Below, one piece after another: positions 1 to 7,503 of a stretch of DNA of 64,000 nt. Positions within the stretch are counted from its first letter, which is position 1; every line of letters begins with the position of its first letter. A model generated the notes under the pieces. The model was not told where the DNA came from. It saw nothing but the letters and a program-made list of their open reading frames with translations, and did no database searches. The position numbers and the translations under genes were made by a program. Source of the DNA: Sulfuriferula sp. (GTDB lineage Bacteria > Pseudomonadota > Gammaproteobacteria > Burkholderiales > Sulfuriferulaceae); the NCBI GenBank assembly GCA_031291235.1, contig JARLJL010000012.1, forward strand, positions 142,983 through 206,982, read 5' to 3'.

Positions 1-1
1 G

Positions 2-682
2 CCTGCGGCAACAGGCGTGGTTATTTTCGGCTCGGATCAGGGGCTGGTCGGTCAGTTTAACGACGAGCTGGCCGATTTTGCCATGCAGGCGCTGGCCGAT
101 TTGCCCGGCAGCAGAGTGGTGTGGGCCGTGGGCGAACGCATGCAGCTGCGGTTGTCGAATATCGGGCAGGAAACGGCAACGCTGTTCAGCGTGCCCAATT
201 CGATCAGCGCGGTGACGCCGCTGATCGGGCGTATTCTGACCGAGATAGAAATGCAGCGCGAGCTGGGTCGGGTGGAGCAGGTTTATATTTTTCATAACCG
301 GCCCAAATCCGGGGCGCTGTACGAGCCTGCGAGCCAGCGCCTGCTGCCGCTTGACGCCGACTGGCAGCATGATTTGCTGGTGCAGCGCTGGCCCACGAAA
401 AATTTGCCCGAGGTGGTCGGCGACAGCGCTGCGACATTGTGGGCGCTGATACGGGAATATTTGTTCGTGTCGCTATTTCGGGCCTGCACCGAATCGCTGG
501 CCAGCGAAAATGCCAGCCGTCTGGCTGCGATGCAGCGTGCCGAGAAGAATATCGACGAGTTGCTGGTCGAACTCAGGCTGACTTATCACCGTTTGCGTCA
601 GAGCGGTATCGACGCAGAATTGTTCGACGTTATTTCCGGATTTGAGGCGTTGACGACGCATAAACGTACCGTTCGTAAATAA
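2..682 (+). CDS. atpG: ATP synthase F1 gamma subunit (5' truncated by window edge)
   Basis: The frame is open to the left edge, so the true start lies outside the window; the first visible codon begins at base 2. The gamma subunit is the rotating central stalk of F1 and couples ion flow to ATP turnover on the cytoplasmic face. Near the visible N-terminus is [11 protein letters not shown], matching the family's SDrGLcGgfN motif. The C-terminal helix with [14 protein letters not shown] matches the conserved AMxxAtxNa region that ends gamma subunits. The body diverges from the usual housekeeping gamma, and the next gene is not atpD, so this may be the last gene of an alternative (N-type) ATPase operon. 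That subtype call is an inference; the family call is firm. Confidence 0.85.
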   Translation, partial: PAATGVVIFGSDQGLVGQFNDELADFAMQALADLPGSRVVWAVGERMQLRLSNIGQETATLFSVPNSISAVTPLIGRILTEIEMQRELGRVEQVYIFHNRPKSGALYEPASQRLLPLDADWQHDLLVQRWPTKNLPEVVGDSAATLWALIREYLFVSLFRACTESLASENASRLAAMQRAEKNIDELLVELRLTYHRLRQSGIDAELFDVISGFEALTTHKRTVRK

Positions 683-708
683 TAACCGGAACCCAGGAAA
701 GGAAAACC

Positions 709-1620
709 ATGAAAATCAATACCGCGGATTTTCGCGTGCCGCCGGCAAAAAAGGTGAATCTCAAGAAGTGGCCGACGCTGGTCAAGCCGATCTATAAGTC
801 CAAGGCGCAGTATCAGAAAATGCTGGCGTCGCAGGTTGCCGAATTAAGCGCGATGCAGCAGCGGCATTATGCTGCCGACAATTATTCGGTATTGCTGATA
901 TTTCAGGCGATGGATGCAGCAGGCAAGGACGGCGCGATCCGCCATGTCATGTCGGGCGTCAATCCGCAAGGCTGCCAGGTCTACAGTTTCAAGCATCCCA
1001 GCGTGACCGAGCTGGATCACGATTTTTTGTGGCGCACCGTGCAGTGTTTGCCGGAACGAGGTCGCATCGGCATCTTTAACCGTTCATATTACGAAGAGGT
1101 GCTGATCGTGCGTGTGCATCCGGAAATATTGCGCAATCAGGGTTTACCCGATGAGTTGATGAATGAGAAGAAGGTCTGGACCGAGCGCTATCATTCGATC
1201 GTAGAGATGGAAAAACATCTGCATCGCAACGGCACGCGGGTGGTCAAGTTTTTCCTGCATCTGTCCGAGGAAGAGCAGCGCAAACGTTTTCTGGCGCGCA
1301 TCGATGCGCCGGAGAAAAACTGGAAATTCAGTATGGCCGATATCGAGGAACGCAAATACTGGAAAGAGTACATGAAGGCGTATGAGGCCTGTCTGAGTGC
1401 GACCAGCAGCGCAGATGCGCCCTGGTATGTGGTACCCGCCGACGACAAGGAAAATGCCCGCCTGATTATTTCAGAGATCATACTGGACACGTTCCGTGCG
1501 CTTAAACAGACTTTCCCGCAGCCGGATGCAAGGCGCAGGGCGGAGCTGCTGGAGATTCGGAAATTGCTGGAGAAACGATCGGAAGCGCCGCTTGCAATTG
1601 CGGATGACGACGCAGGTTAG
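709..1620 (+). CDS. ppk2: Polyphosphate kinase 2 family phosphotransferase
   Basis: 303 residues. PPK2 enzymes move phosphate between polyphosphate and nucleotides. The Walker A-like loop is [10 protein letters not shown] and the Walker B-like segment is [11 protein letters not shown], followed by the lid region [19 protein letters not shown] and the late motif [11 protein letters not shown], all typical of the family. The sequence resembles class III PPK2 proteins, which use AMP and ADP, but the class cannot be fixed by eye. The ATG is preceded by AGGAAAGG at good spacing. It lies 26 bases after the ATP synthase gene, so polyphosphate-driven nucleotide phosphorylation sits next to ATP synthesis; a shared transcript is likely because no terminator is visible between them. 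Confidence 0.93.
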   Translation: MKINTADFRVPPAKKVNLKKWPTLVKPIYKSKAQYQKMLASQVAELSAMQQRHYAADNYSVLLIFQAMDAAGKDGAIRHVMSGVNPQGCQVYSFKHPSVTELDHDFLWRTVQCLPERGRIGIFNRSYYEEVLIVRVHPEILRNQGLPDELMNEKKVWTERYHSIVEMEKHLHRNGTRVVKFFLHLSEEEQRKRFLARIDAPEKNWKFSMADIEERKYWKEYMKAYEACLSATSSADAPWYVVPADDKENARLIISEIILDTFRALKQTFPQPDARRRAELLEIRKLLEKRSEAPLAIADDDAG

Positions 1621-1631
1621 GTTTGCCGGCG

Positions 1632-2255
1632 ATGCATCCGGAATCGCTGCATCATTATCTGTCTGACGCCTGGCCCTATTTGCAGCATTACGGCTATGCT
1701 GCCGTGTTTTTGGGCATACTGGTTGAGGATTTTGCGTTGCCGGCGCCGGGCGAGTCGCTGCTGATTGCCGCAGCCTTTCTTGCGGCGCACGGCAAGCTGC
1801 ACATTGCGCCGTTGCTGTTGCTGGCATGGCTGGGCGCCGTGCTCGGCGACAATATCGGTTACGCGCTCGGCCGTTTCGGCGGCAGAGCGGCGGTATTGCG
1901 TTTAGGGCGTTATTTCGGCCTGAATGCCGCCCATTTGACCCGTGTTGAATATTTTTTCCGGCATTACGGCGGCTGGCTGGTGGCTTGCGCCCGTTTTGTT
2001 GCGGTATTGCGGCAGTTGAACGGTATTGTGGCCGGTATGGCCGAAATGCCCTGGTGGCGTTTTCTGCTATTTAATACGATCGGTGCGGCGCTGTGGGTCG
2101 GTGTCTGGGGGATGGGTGCCTATTATCTGGGCAAGCGCATCGCTCAGCCGTTGCTGTTGGTGAAACGGTATGAGCCGTATGTACTGGTACTGGGTCTGGT
2201 TGCGATTGTTGCCATGATTGTCTATATTTTCAGGAGTAAACGCAGCGAGGAATGA
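1632..2255 (+). CDS. DedA family inner-membrane protein
   Basis: About 207 residues. DedA/SNARE-associated proteins are inner-membrane proteins linked to lipid carrier translocation and membrane homeostasis. Visible family features are the early segment GILVEDFALPAPGESLL with conserved E, P and G, the acidic-glycine turn GAVLGDNIGYALGRFGG, and the basic loop ARFVAVLRQLNGIVAGMAEMPWWRF, followed by hydrophobic helices and a basic tail. I start at the ATG (1632); an in-frame TTG lies 9 bases upstream. The gene begins 11 bases after the ppk2 stop and is probably co-transcribed with it. Confidence 0.9.
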   Translation: MHPESLHHYLSDAWPYLQHYGYAAVFLGILVEDFALPAPGESLLIAAAFLAAHGKLHIAPLLLLAWLGAVLGDNIGYALGRFGGRAAVLRLGRYFGLNAAHLTRVEYFFRHYGGWLVACARFVAVLRQLNGIVAGMAEMPWWRFLLFNTIGAALWVGVWGMGAYYLGKRIAQPLLLVKRYEPYVLVLGLVAIVAMIVYIFRSKRSEE

Positions 2256-2362
2256 GGCTGCCCGCCGCATTTCGAATGAACTCTGCACGTCTGCAAGTAT
2301 CCAATTGAAAAATCAGTCTGATTAGCGTGATAACCTGGAGCAATAAGAAGGAGGGATAGCTC

Positions 2363-2395
2363 ATGCGGTTTTTCTACCTGATATCGCTGTCATGA
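2363..2395 (+). other. 10-codon mini-ORF heading a chain of overlapping mini-ORFs
   Basis: A very strong ribosome site, AAGGAGGG at 2348-2355, is followed by an ATG at 2363 that opens only ten codons (MRFFYLISLS) before TGA. Two further mini-ORFs (2392-2406 and 2403-2420) each start inside the previous stop, and the last stop overlaps the hydroxylase ATG at 2417. The first mini-ORF is in the same frame as the hydroxylase, so the arrangement could be a leader or simply a nonsense codon near the start of a once longer protein. Translation is not proven. Confidence 0.3.
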
Positions 2396-2416
2396 AGCGT
2401 AAATGATGGTTCTGTC

Positions 2417-2968
2417 ATGACGGGCTTCAAGCTTGAATTCAGCAAAACGGCGTATATCGTCGATTTTGCGGTTTATCTTGCCGTGCCGGCGGTTGTGCTC
2501 TGGGCGTTGCTGCGGTTCGGGCCGCGCAGTGCATGGCCGGATATGGCCGCCGTTGCCGTGGCCGGGCTGGCAGGGTGGACGTTGCTGGAATATTTTCTGC
2601 ACCGATTCGTACTGCACGGCGTGCAGCCTTTCAAATATTGGCATGAGCAGCATCATTTGCGGCCGTATGCGCTGATCGGCACGCCTACCGTATTCAGCCT
2701 GCTGCTGTTTGCCATTTTCGTATTCGTGCCGGCCTGGCTGTTTGGCAGCGTCTGGACTGGGGCGGCGCTGTCTCTCGGCGTTATTGCCGGTTATGCCGTT
2801 TACTCCTGGGTGCATCATGCCGTGCATCACTGGCGGGCGCATGCAGGCTGGCCGAAGCGGCGCAAGCAGTTGCACGCCATCCATCATCATGCGCAGGACG
2901 GATGCAATTACGGCGTTATCACTGCATTCTGGGATCGGGTATTCGGTACTTACGTCGATCTGCCTTGA
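2417..2968 (+). CDS. Fatty acid hydroxylase / sterol desaturase family membrane protein
   Basis: 183 residues. The family uses a membrane di-iron centre held by histidine clusters to oxidise lipid chains. All expected clusters are visible: HRFVLH (about residue 62), HEQHH (about 77), HHAVHH (about 133) and HAIHHH (about 154), set between hydrophobic helices. The length is at the short end for the family. The substrate is unknown; carotenoid or fatty-acid hydroxylation are both possible. The ATG at 2417 has no good ribosome site of its own. The nearest strong one lies about 60 bases upstream before the mini-ORF chain, suggesting translational coupling or an altered N-terminus. Confidence 0.88.
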   Translation: MTGFKLEFSKTAYIVDFAVYLAVPAVVLWALLRFGPRSAWPDMAAVAVAGLAGWTLLEYFLHRFVLHGVQPFKYWHEQHHLRPYALIGTPTVFSLLLFAIFVFVPAWLFGSVWTGAALSLGVIAGYAVYSWVHHAVHHWRAHAGWPKRRKQLHAIHHHAQDGCNYGVITAFWDRVFGTYVDLP

Positions 2969-3100
2969 GAAGCCAGTAATGATTTGCCGTTTCAGGCGGC
3001 GTATAGATTTATCCTCGTTGTTAATGTCACTGTGAAGTGTAGAATCAAATGAGCTTGCTCAATTGTATGGGCGGGTATTCATCTAACCGGGAGAAATCGT

Positions 3101-3397
3101 ATGCTGGTGACTTTTACCACTGATGCTTATGCCGACATCACCATGTTCGGCGATGTCGGTCTTGCCATGCTGAAAATGATGGGGCATAGCGCAACTGTGC
3201 CCGGCGCTATTCTGGCTGCCGACGTCCCTGCTGCGTTGAGTCGGCTGTCTGCCGCAATCGAAGCAGAAAAAGCATCGCCGCCGGTAAAAAACGACGATGC
3301 CGACGAGCCTGCGGTAAGCATGGCAAACCGAGGATTGCCGCTTGTCGGGTTGTTGACGGCTGCAGCCAGGGAAGGCTGCGACGTGATGTGGAAGTGA
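3101..3397 (+). CDS. DUF1840 family protein
   Basis: 98 residues of unknown biochemical role. The start MLVTFTTDAYADITMFGDVGLAMLKMMGHS is characteristic of DUF1840, a short protein common in betaproteobacteria and gammaproteobacteria, and the middle holds the usual helix with ALSRLSAAIEAEK. The ATG follows GGGAGAAAT. The acidic linker (about residues 67-80) precedes a conserved ANRGLPLVGLLTAAAREGCDVMW tail ending at the stop. It has its own gap of 132 bases upstream and probably shares a transcript with the next small gene, 31 bases downstream. Confidence 0.85.
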   Translation: MLVTFTTDAYADITMFGDVGLAMLKMMGHSATVPGAILAADVPAALSRLSAAIEAEKASPPVKNDDADEPAVSMANRGLPLVGLLTAAAREGCDVMWK

Positions 3398-3428
3398 GCT
3401 GTTATTTTACTGTCGAGGATGAAATATC

Positions 3429-3647
3429 ATGAAAAAAATAGAACAAATCGAGCTGGATGAGCATCGCACCGAAATAGCCAAGGATATGCACAGTCTGGTG
3501 GAAAAATACCGCGCCATCTTCGACTGGGATATTCCCGAGATCGACCAGCACGCTGCGGACAAACTCATACTGGCGGCGATGCATAAGGCGCTGGACGAAA
3601 TTGTGCCGGAATTGGCCGGCGCTCATGCCAGCCAGTCGCTGGACTGA
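3429..3647 (+). CDS. Small hypothetical protein
   Basis: 72 residues, not recognised. It is charged and predicted largely helical, with an acidic and lysine-rich N-terminal half (KKIEQIELDEHRTEIAKD) and a later helix ADKLILAAMHKALDEI; no membrane segment, cysteine or signal peptide. The ATG lies 8 bases after GAGGA. Codon use resembles its neighbours and it sits 31 bases after the DUF1840 gene, so it is likely a real co-transcribed gene rather than a chance frame. No function is proposed. Confidence 0.6.
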   Translation: MKKIEQIELDEHRTEIAKDMHSLVEKYRAIFDWDIPEIDQHAADKLILAAMHKALDEIVPELAGAHASQSLD

Positions 3648-3732
3648 TATTGCCTGCACCGCTGCTGTAGTGAATGTGGCGCCTGGCAGCGCGTCAGGCA
3701 TTCATCCCGATTAGTTTCGACGAGAGGTGTAA

Positions 3733-4491
3733 TTGCGTTCACCAGGCAATACCTTACGACGCTGGCGCATGCGTCGCATACTGCAGCGTAATCCCATACC
3801 TCACCATATCTGGTACAACGTCACGCGCAAAATTGCCGTGCTGCAAGGGCTGGACGCCGTGCAAATGGCGCATTTGCGCGAGCTGTCAACCTGGTTTCTA
3901 CATGTCAAATCGATAACCGGGGTGCAGGGGCTGGATGTCACCCCGGCCATGCGCGTGACAGTGGCCGCGCAAGCCTGCTTGCTGATTCTTAATCTGGATA
4001 TCGAGTATTTCGATAACTGGATCGAGGTCGTGCTTTATCCCGGAGCCTTCAGAGTTGCTCATGATCATACCGACGCTATCGGTCTGGTGCATCATGATGC
4101 CAATGTCCTGAGCGGGGAAGCCTGGCTGCGCGGCCCGGTGATTCTGTCCTGGTCCGATGTGGCGCGCGACAGCTATCACAGTCATCCCGGTCATAACGTA
4201 GTGGTGCACGAATTTGCCCACAAGCTGGACGGTCTGGACGGCGCAATGAACGGTTTGCCACCGTTGCGCAGCGGCATGAGCCGTCAGCGCTGGGCGGCGG
4301 ATATGAGTGCGGCGTATGCGGCATTGCAGGACGATCTTGTTGCTGCCAGGCCGGCTTGCATCAATCCGTATGCAGCGACCAGCCCGGCGGAATTTTTTGC
4401 GGTGCTAAGCGAGTATTTCTTTACCGGACCGGAACTGCTTAAAGCGGCGTGCCCGGATGCGTATCGGCAGCTTTCCTTGTTTTATAAATGA
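3733..4491 (+). CDS. mtfA: MtfA-like zinc metallopeptidase (M90 family)
   Basis: 252 residues from a TTG start; GAGAGGTG six bases upstream supports it, while the first in-frame ATG (3769) would remove 12 residues. The zinc site is visible as VVVHEFAHKLDGLDG around residue 157, with the third-ligand region TSPAEFFAVLSEYFF near residue 219. In Escherichia coli MtfA is a cytosolic peptidase that binds the repressor Mlc and affects glucose uptake; no Mlc or PTS gene is in view, so the regulatory partner here is unknown. Length is close to the family norm. Confidence 0.9.
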   Translation: MRSPGNTLRRWRMRRILQRNPIPHHIWYNVTRKIAVLQGLDAVQMAHLRELSTWFLHVKSITGVQGLDVTPAMRVTVAAQACLLILNLDIEYFDNWIEVVLYPGAFRVAHDHTDAIGLVHHDANVLSGEAWLRGPVILSWSDVARDSYHSHPGHNVVVHEFAHKLDGLDGAMNGLPPLRSGMSRQRWAADMSAAYAALQDDLVAARPACINPYAATSPAEFFAVLSEYFFTGPELLKAACPDAYRQLSLFYK

Positions 4492-4589
4492 TATTCCAGG
4501 TATGCCGATATTGCATAAGCATGTCGGCCGGTTCTGATCCCTCGTGTAAATAACTTGTGTGTTCCGGCTGACCTCAGTATATTTCGTAC

Positions 4590-4605
4590 CTGACAAATAT
4601 GTCAG
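4590..4605. promoter_or_regulatory. Palindrome upstream of the FNR-type regulator
   Basis: CTGACA-AATA-TGTCAG is a perfect 6+6 inverted repeat with a 4-base spacer. This spacing matches FNR/ANR-class operators (TTGAT/C-N4-G/ATCAA), although the half-site sequence differs. It lies about 54 bases upstream of the preferred start of the regulator gene, so autoregulation is plausible. It also overlaps an alternative ATG at 4599, one reason I do not use that start. Confidence 0.4.
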
Positions 4606-4658
4606 TAAATGCAGGTTTTTGCGGGCGTCAAATTAAGCTGCCGAAACAGACAAGGAAT

Positions 4659-5381
4659 ATGATGCAAAACAGGAATAACAAGGCTTTGTGTCTGGATGCT
4701 GAGTGGAACGGCCGCGCCAAATGTAGTACATGCGCTGTTCGCAGCGCAGTGCTGTGTGCCGATTTGCCGGAAGAATTGCTGGAACGATTTTTATATCCAG
4801 TCAGTAATTGTCATTTTCAGTCGCGCTCACAGCTATACGAGCATGGCAAATCAGGGGAGTATCTGTATACCATCCGTAGTGGTATGGTCAAGCTGGAGCA
4901 ATCCATGCCTAATGGCACGATGCGTATCGTGCGACTGTTGCATGCCGGAGACGTTGTCGGATTGGAGGCGCTGGTAGGGAACAGTTATCATCATACCGCT
5001 GTGGCTATGGGCGAGGTGGATGTATGCCGCATTTCTACCCGCACACTTCGGGATATGGATAAAAATATCCCTCAATTGCACGATCAGCTGATGCAGCGCT
5101 GGCAAAACAGTCTGGATGAGGCGGACGATTTTATCGTGCGGCTGTCTACCGGCAGTTCGACTGCACGTCTTGCACGGCTGTTGCTCAAATTTTCGGCTTT
5201 GAGCGGCGATGGCGGCTTTATTATTCCCGGGCGTGAGGATATAGGCGCCATGCTGGGCGTGACAACGGAAACCGCCAGCCGCATGATGGCGGAATTCAAG
5301 CGTCAGGGCTGGGTGCATGAAAGTAATGGCCAGAGCACGTATTGCGATTGCATCCAGCTTGGTCAGTTGGCCATGGACTAA
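4659..5381 (+). CDS. FNR-type transcriptional regulator (Crp/Fnr family)
   Basis: 240 residues from ATG 4659, which has AAGGA five bases upstream; an upstream ATG at 4599 lacks a ribosome site. The layout is a cyclic-nucleotide-like beta barrel (about 35-150), a dimer helix (about 155-175) and a C-terminal winged helix (GREDIGAMLGVTTETASRMMAEF, about 185-210) whose E and SR positions match the FNR recognition helix. The N-terminal cluster CSTCAVRSAVLC gives Cys-X2-Cys-X7-Cys, and a fourth cysteine in VDVCRIST occupies the place of FNR Cys122. Together these suggest a [4Fe-4S] oxygen sensor, as in FnrN-type proteins. It probably switches genes for low oxygen; targets are not identified. Confidence 0.88.
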   Translation: MMQNRNNKALCLDAEWNGRAKCSTCAVRSAVLCADLPEELLERFLYPVSNCHFQSRSQLYEHGKSGEYLYTIRSGMVKLEQSMPNGTMRIVRLLHAGDVVGLEALVGNSYHHTAVAMGEVDVCRISTRTLRDMDKNIPQLHDQLMQRWQNSLDEADDFIVRLSTGSSTARLARLLLKFSALSGDGGFIIPGREDIGAMLGVTTETASRMMAEFKRQGWVHESNGQSTYCDCIQLGQLAMD

Positions 5382-5387
5382 TCTGAT

Positions 5388-6485
5388 TCAATACTCCAGA
5401 CTTAGCGTGATGGCGCCATAGCCCGGGTTTGAAGTCTGCGTGGTAAATTCCTTGCTGCTGACGTATTGGGCGTAAGTGATTTGGCCGCCGCGCCACTGCC
5501 AGGCCACACCGGCAGCCACATTGCCTACCAGTATTTCCTTGTCGACGCTATGACTGGCGACAAAGGTGTTGCCATCGAGAAAGATATCGTGCGCAACCAC
5601 GCGGGCGTCGGCAGAGATGAATACGTGCCAGCCGCCAGCGGCAAAGCGCCTCGCGGCTGCGTCTTCCAGTGGGGCATTACTGTCCCCGGCGGAGCGTATC
5701 GGCGAGGTGCCGAAATCGTTGGGCAGATGCTCGCCTGCACGTATTTCGAAGCCTGTATTCAGGTAGGTTGCCACATTGCCCAAACTGCCGCCGTAGTGGG
5801 TAATGGCATCGAATTGCGGCCAGCCGTTGCTGTCGCTTCCCCAAACCTTTTTTCTGCGCGCGGCGATGATCTGTATCCCCAGCTCGTCGTGCAACTGGTT
5901 ATCCCAGCCGTTGAAGCGCGGAATGTCGCGCAGGTCGTGAATGAAATTCTGTGTCTGTCTGGCTAACGACGCCGGGCCGACCATACCGATATTGACCTGT
6001 ACCGTATCCATTTGTTTTGCGTCGCGTTCATTGTATCCCAGTCCCAGATATAGCCAGCCGGCATAGGGGCGGTCGTTGGGAATGACATCGGTGCGGGTTT
6101 TGTCCAGAGGAGTGTACATCGACTGCCCGATAGTGACCACCATGTTGCGCGAGCTGTATCCAGTCCGGTGCAAAGATTCGAATAGCTGATTCAGGCGTCG
6201 CACCCATAGCGGCAGGCAGGGGTCGTGTATGTAATCCTTCAGATTGGCAGAAACCCAGGACAGTTTGACGCCGTTGGTATAGCCCTGGTCGGTACCGTTG
6301 AACAGGTCGTTTTCGAAATGGATATTGTAGATTTCCGGATGACGGGCAAGTGCCGCCATACCCGGCTGGGCAGGATCGCAGTTGCCGGGGGCGGTATCGT
6401 CTGCCCATACTGGCCTGCCTGTTGATGAAAATACAATGCAGCACAGGTAAGCAGGTGTGATCAGGTATTTGAAAGCGTATGTCAT
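5388..6485 (-). CDS. LpxR-like outer-membrane lipid A deacylase family protein (DUF2219)
   Basis: 365 residues with an N-terminal signal peptide ending near VWADD. LpxR proteins are 12-stranded outer-membrane barrels that remove the 3'-acyloxyacyl group of lipid A. The early strand FENDLFNGTDQGYTNGVKLSW carries the conserved Asn-Asp pair and the YTNG-S region of that family, followed by alternating beta-type sequence and a C-terminal strand ending in LSLEY, typical of barrel insertion. The gene converges on the FNR-type regulator with only six bases between stops. Catalytic activity is inferred from family; some members are annotated only as DUF2219. Confidence 0.8.
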   Translation of the reverse strand: MTYAFKYLITPAYLCCIVFSSTGRPVWADDTAPGNCDPAQPGMAALARHPEIYNIHFENDLFNGTDQGYTNGVKLSWVSANLKDYIHDPCLPLWVRRLNQLFESLHRTGYSSRNMVVTIGQSMYTPLDKTRTDVIPNDRPYAGWLYLGLGYNERDAKQMDTVQVNIGMVGPASLARQTQNFIHDLRDIPRFNGWDNQLHDELGIQIIAARRKKVWGSDSNGWPQFDAITHYGGSLGNVATYLNTGFEIRAGEHLPNDFGTSPIRSAGDSNAPLEDAAARRFAAGGWHVFISADARVVAHDIFLDGNTFVASHSVDKEILVGNVAAGVAWQWRGGQITYAQYVSSKEFTTQTSNPGYGAITLSLEY

Positions 6486-6653
6486 GGCAACGCCCTTTCA
6501 GCAATGGATTCATGGTACAGACAATTATGTTGCTGCGGTGTTTTTTATCGGTACGCATCCGGATGGGTACGGAGTCCGGTGTCCGTTTGACATTCCGTGC
6601 CCCATGGTCTAGTTTTAATCCATATTCTGCCGAATATCACGAAGTACATTCAT

Positions 6654-6703
6654 GTGCTCCGAAATGTGCCGTGCTCCGCAATGTGCCGTGCTCCGCAATG
6701 TGC
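6654..6703. repeat. Three tandem 17-bp units upstream of the FMN reductase
   Basis: The unit GTGCTCCGCAATGTGCC occurs at 6654-6670 (one mismatch), 6671-6687 and 6688-6703 (last base changed). The array ends 24 bases before the reductase ATG, thus in its probable leader or promoter. No known operator is recognised in the unit. Confidence 0.85.
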
Positions 6704-6727
6704 AGACCGACGGAAAGGAAGGTTGGT

Positions 6728-7276
6728 ATGATTAAAATTCTGGGATTTGCCGGCAGTCTGCGCCGGGATTCTTATAATCGGGCATTATTGCGCGCAGCAC
6801 AGAAATTGGCGCCGGCCGATGTCGAAGTCGAGATTTTCGATATCGGCAGTTTTCCGCTGTTTAACGAAGATATGGAAAACCCGCTGCCACCGGTCGTCGC
6901 AGCGTTCAAGGAAAAAATCGTGCAGGCCGATGCGGTGCTGATGGTGACGCCGGAGTATAATTATTCTATTTCCGGTGTGCTTAAAAATGCCATCGACTGG
7001 GCATCCCGGCCTTACGGCAGTAACAGTTTCGACGGCAAGGCGGTCGCCATTATGGGGGCTTCGATGGGCACTATCGGTACCGCAAGGGCACAATACCATC
7101 TGCGTCAGGTATGTGTGTTTCTCAATGCCCATGTGCTTAACAAGCCGGAAATTATGGTGTCAGTCGCTGCTGACAAGTTTAGGGACGGCGAGCTGGTAGA
7201 CGAAAAAACCGGACACAAAGTGCGGGAGCAGCTGGTTGCTCTGGTAGCCTGGGAGCGGCAGTTGCGTAAAAGCTGA
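6728..7276 (+). CDS. NADPH-dependent FMN reductase
   Basis: 182 residues. Flavodoxin-fold quinone or azo reductases of this family pass electrons from NAD(P)H to FMN and then to quinones, chromate or similar acceptors in the cytoplasm. The FMN phosphate loop is GSLRRDSYNRAL at residues 9-20 and the isoalloxazine region is PEYNYSISGVLKNAIDWASRP, both hallmark motifs. The ATG at 6728 follows GGAAAGGAAGG; a longer frame running upstream from 6479 crosses the tandem repeats and is not protein-like. It is divergent from the LpxR-like gene. Confidence 0.92.
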   Translation: MIKILGFAGSLRRDSYNRALLRAAQKLAPADVEVEIFDIGSFPLFNEDMENPLPPVVAAFKEKIVQADAVLMVTPEYNYSISGVLKNAIDWASRPYGSNSFDGKAVAIMGASMGTIGTARAQYHLRQVCVFLNAHVLNKPEIMVSVAADKFRDGELVDEKTGHKVREQLVALVAWERQLRKS

Positions 7277-7503
7277 CGCCGGGTCCGACGCGGTCGCATT
7301 GCGTGCCGGCGCAGCCGGCTGCGTAAAGGCTTGTAAATTTTATATAAACGGATGTTTTCTTTGCCAAAACAGGCGCTCTCGTAGTAATCTTGACTCAGGA
7401 TACTGTTTTCTAGCCCGCCAGATTCCATGACGATGTTTTTTCCGGCATGGCACTGTCGTTCAGTGTCTTGCGTTCCCCTTATATAATTTAGTAGAAACAG
7501 ATT

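Noticed and set aside
4599..4658. Upstream start for the FNR-type regulator
   Set aside because: No ribosome site and it overlaps the palindrome; ATG 4659 has AAGGA.
6654..6703. CRISPR array
   Set aside because: Units are directly adjacent with no spacers and no cas genes nearby.
6479..6727. N-terminal extension of the FMN reductase
   Set aside because: Runs through the tandem repeats and lacks protein-like sequence; the GSLR motif begins right after ATG 6728.
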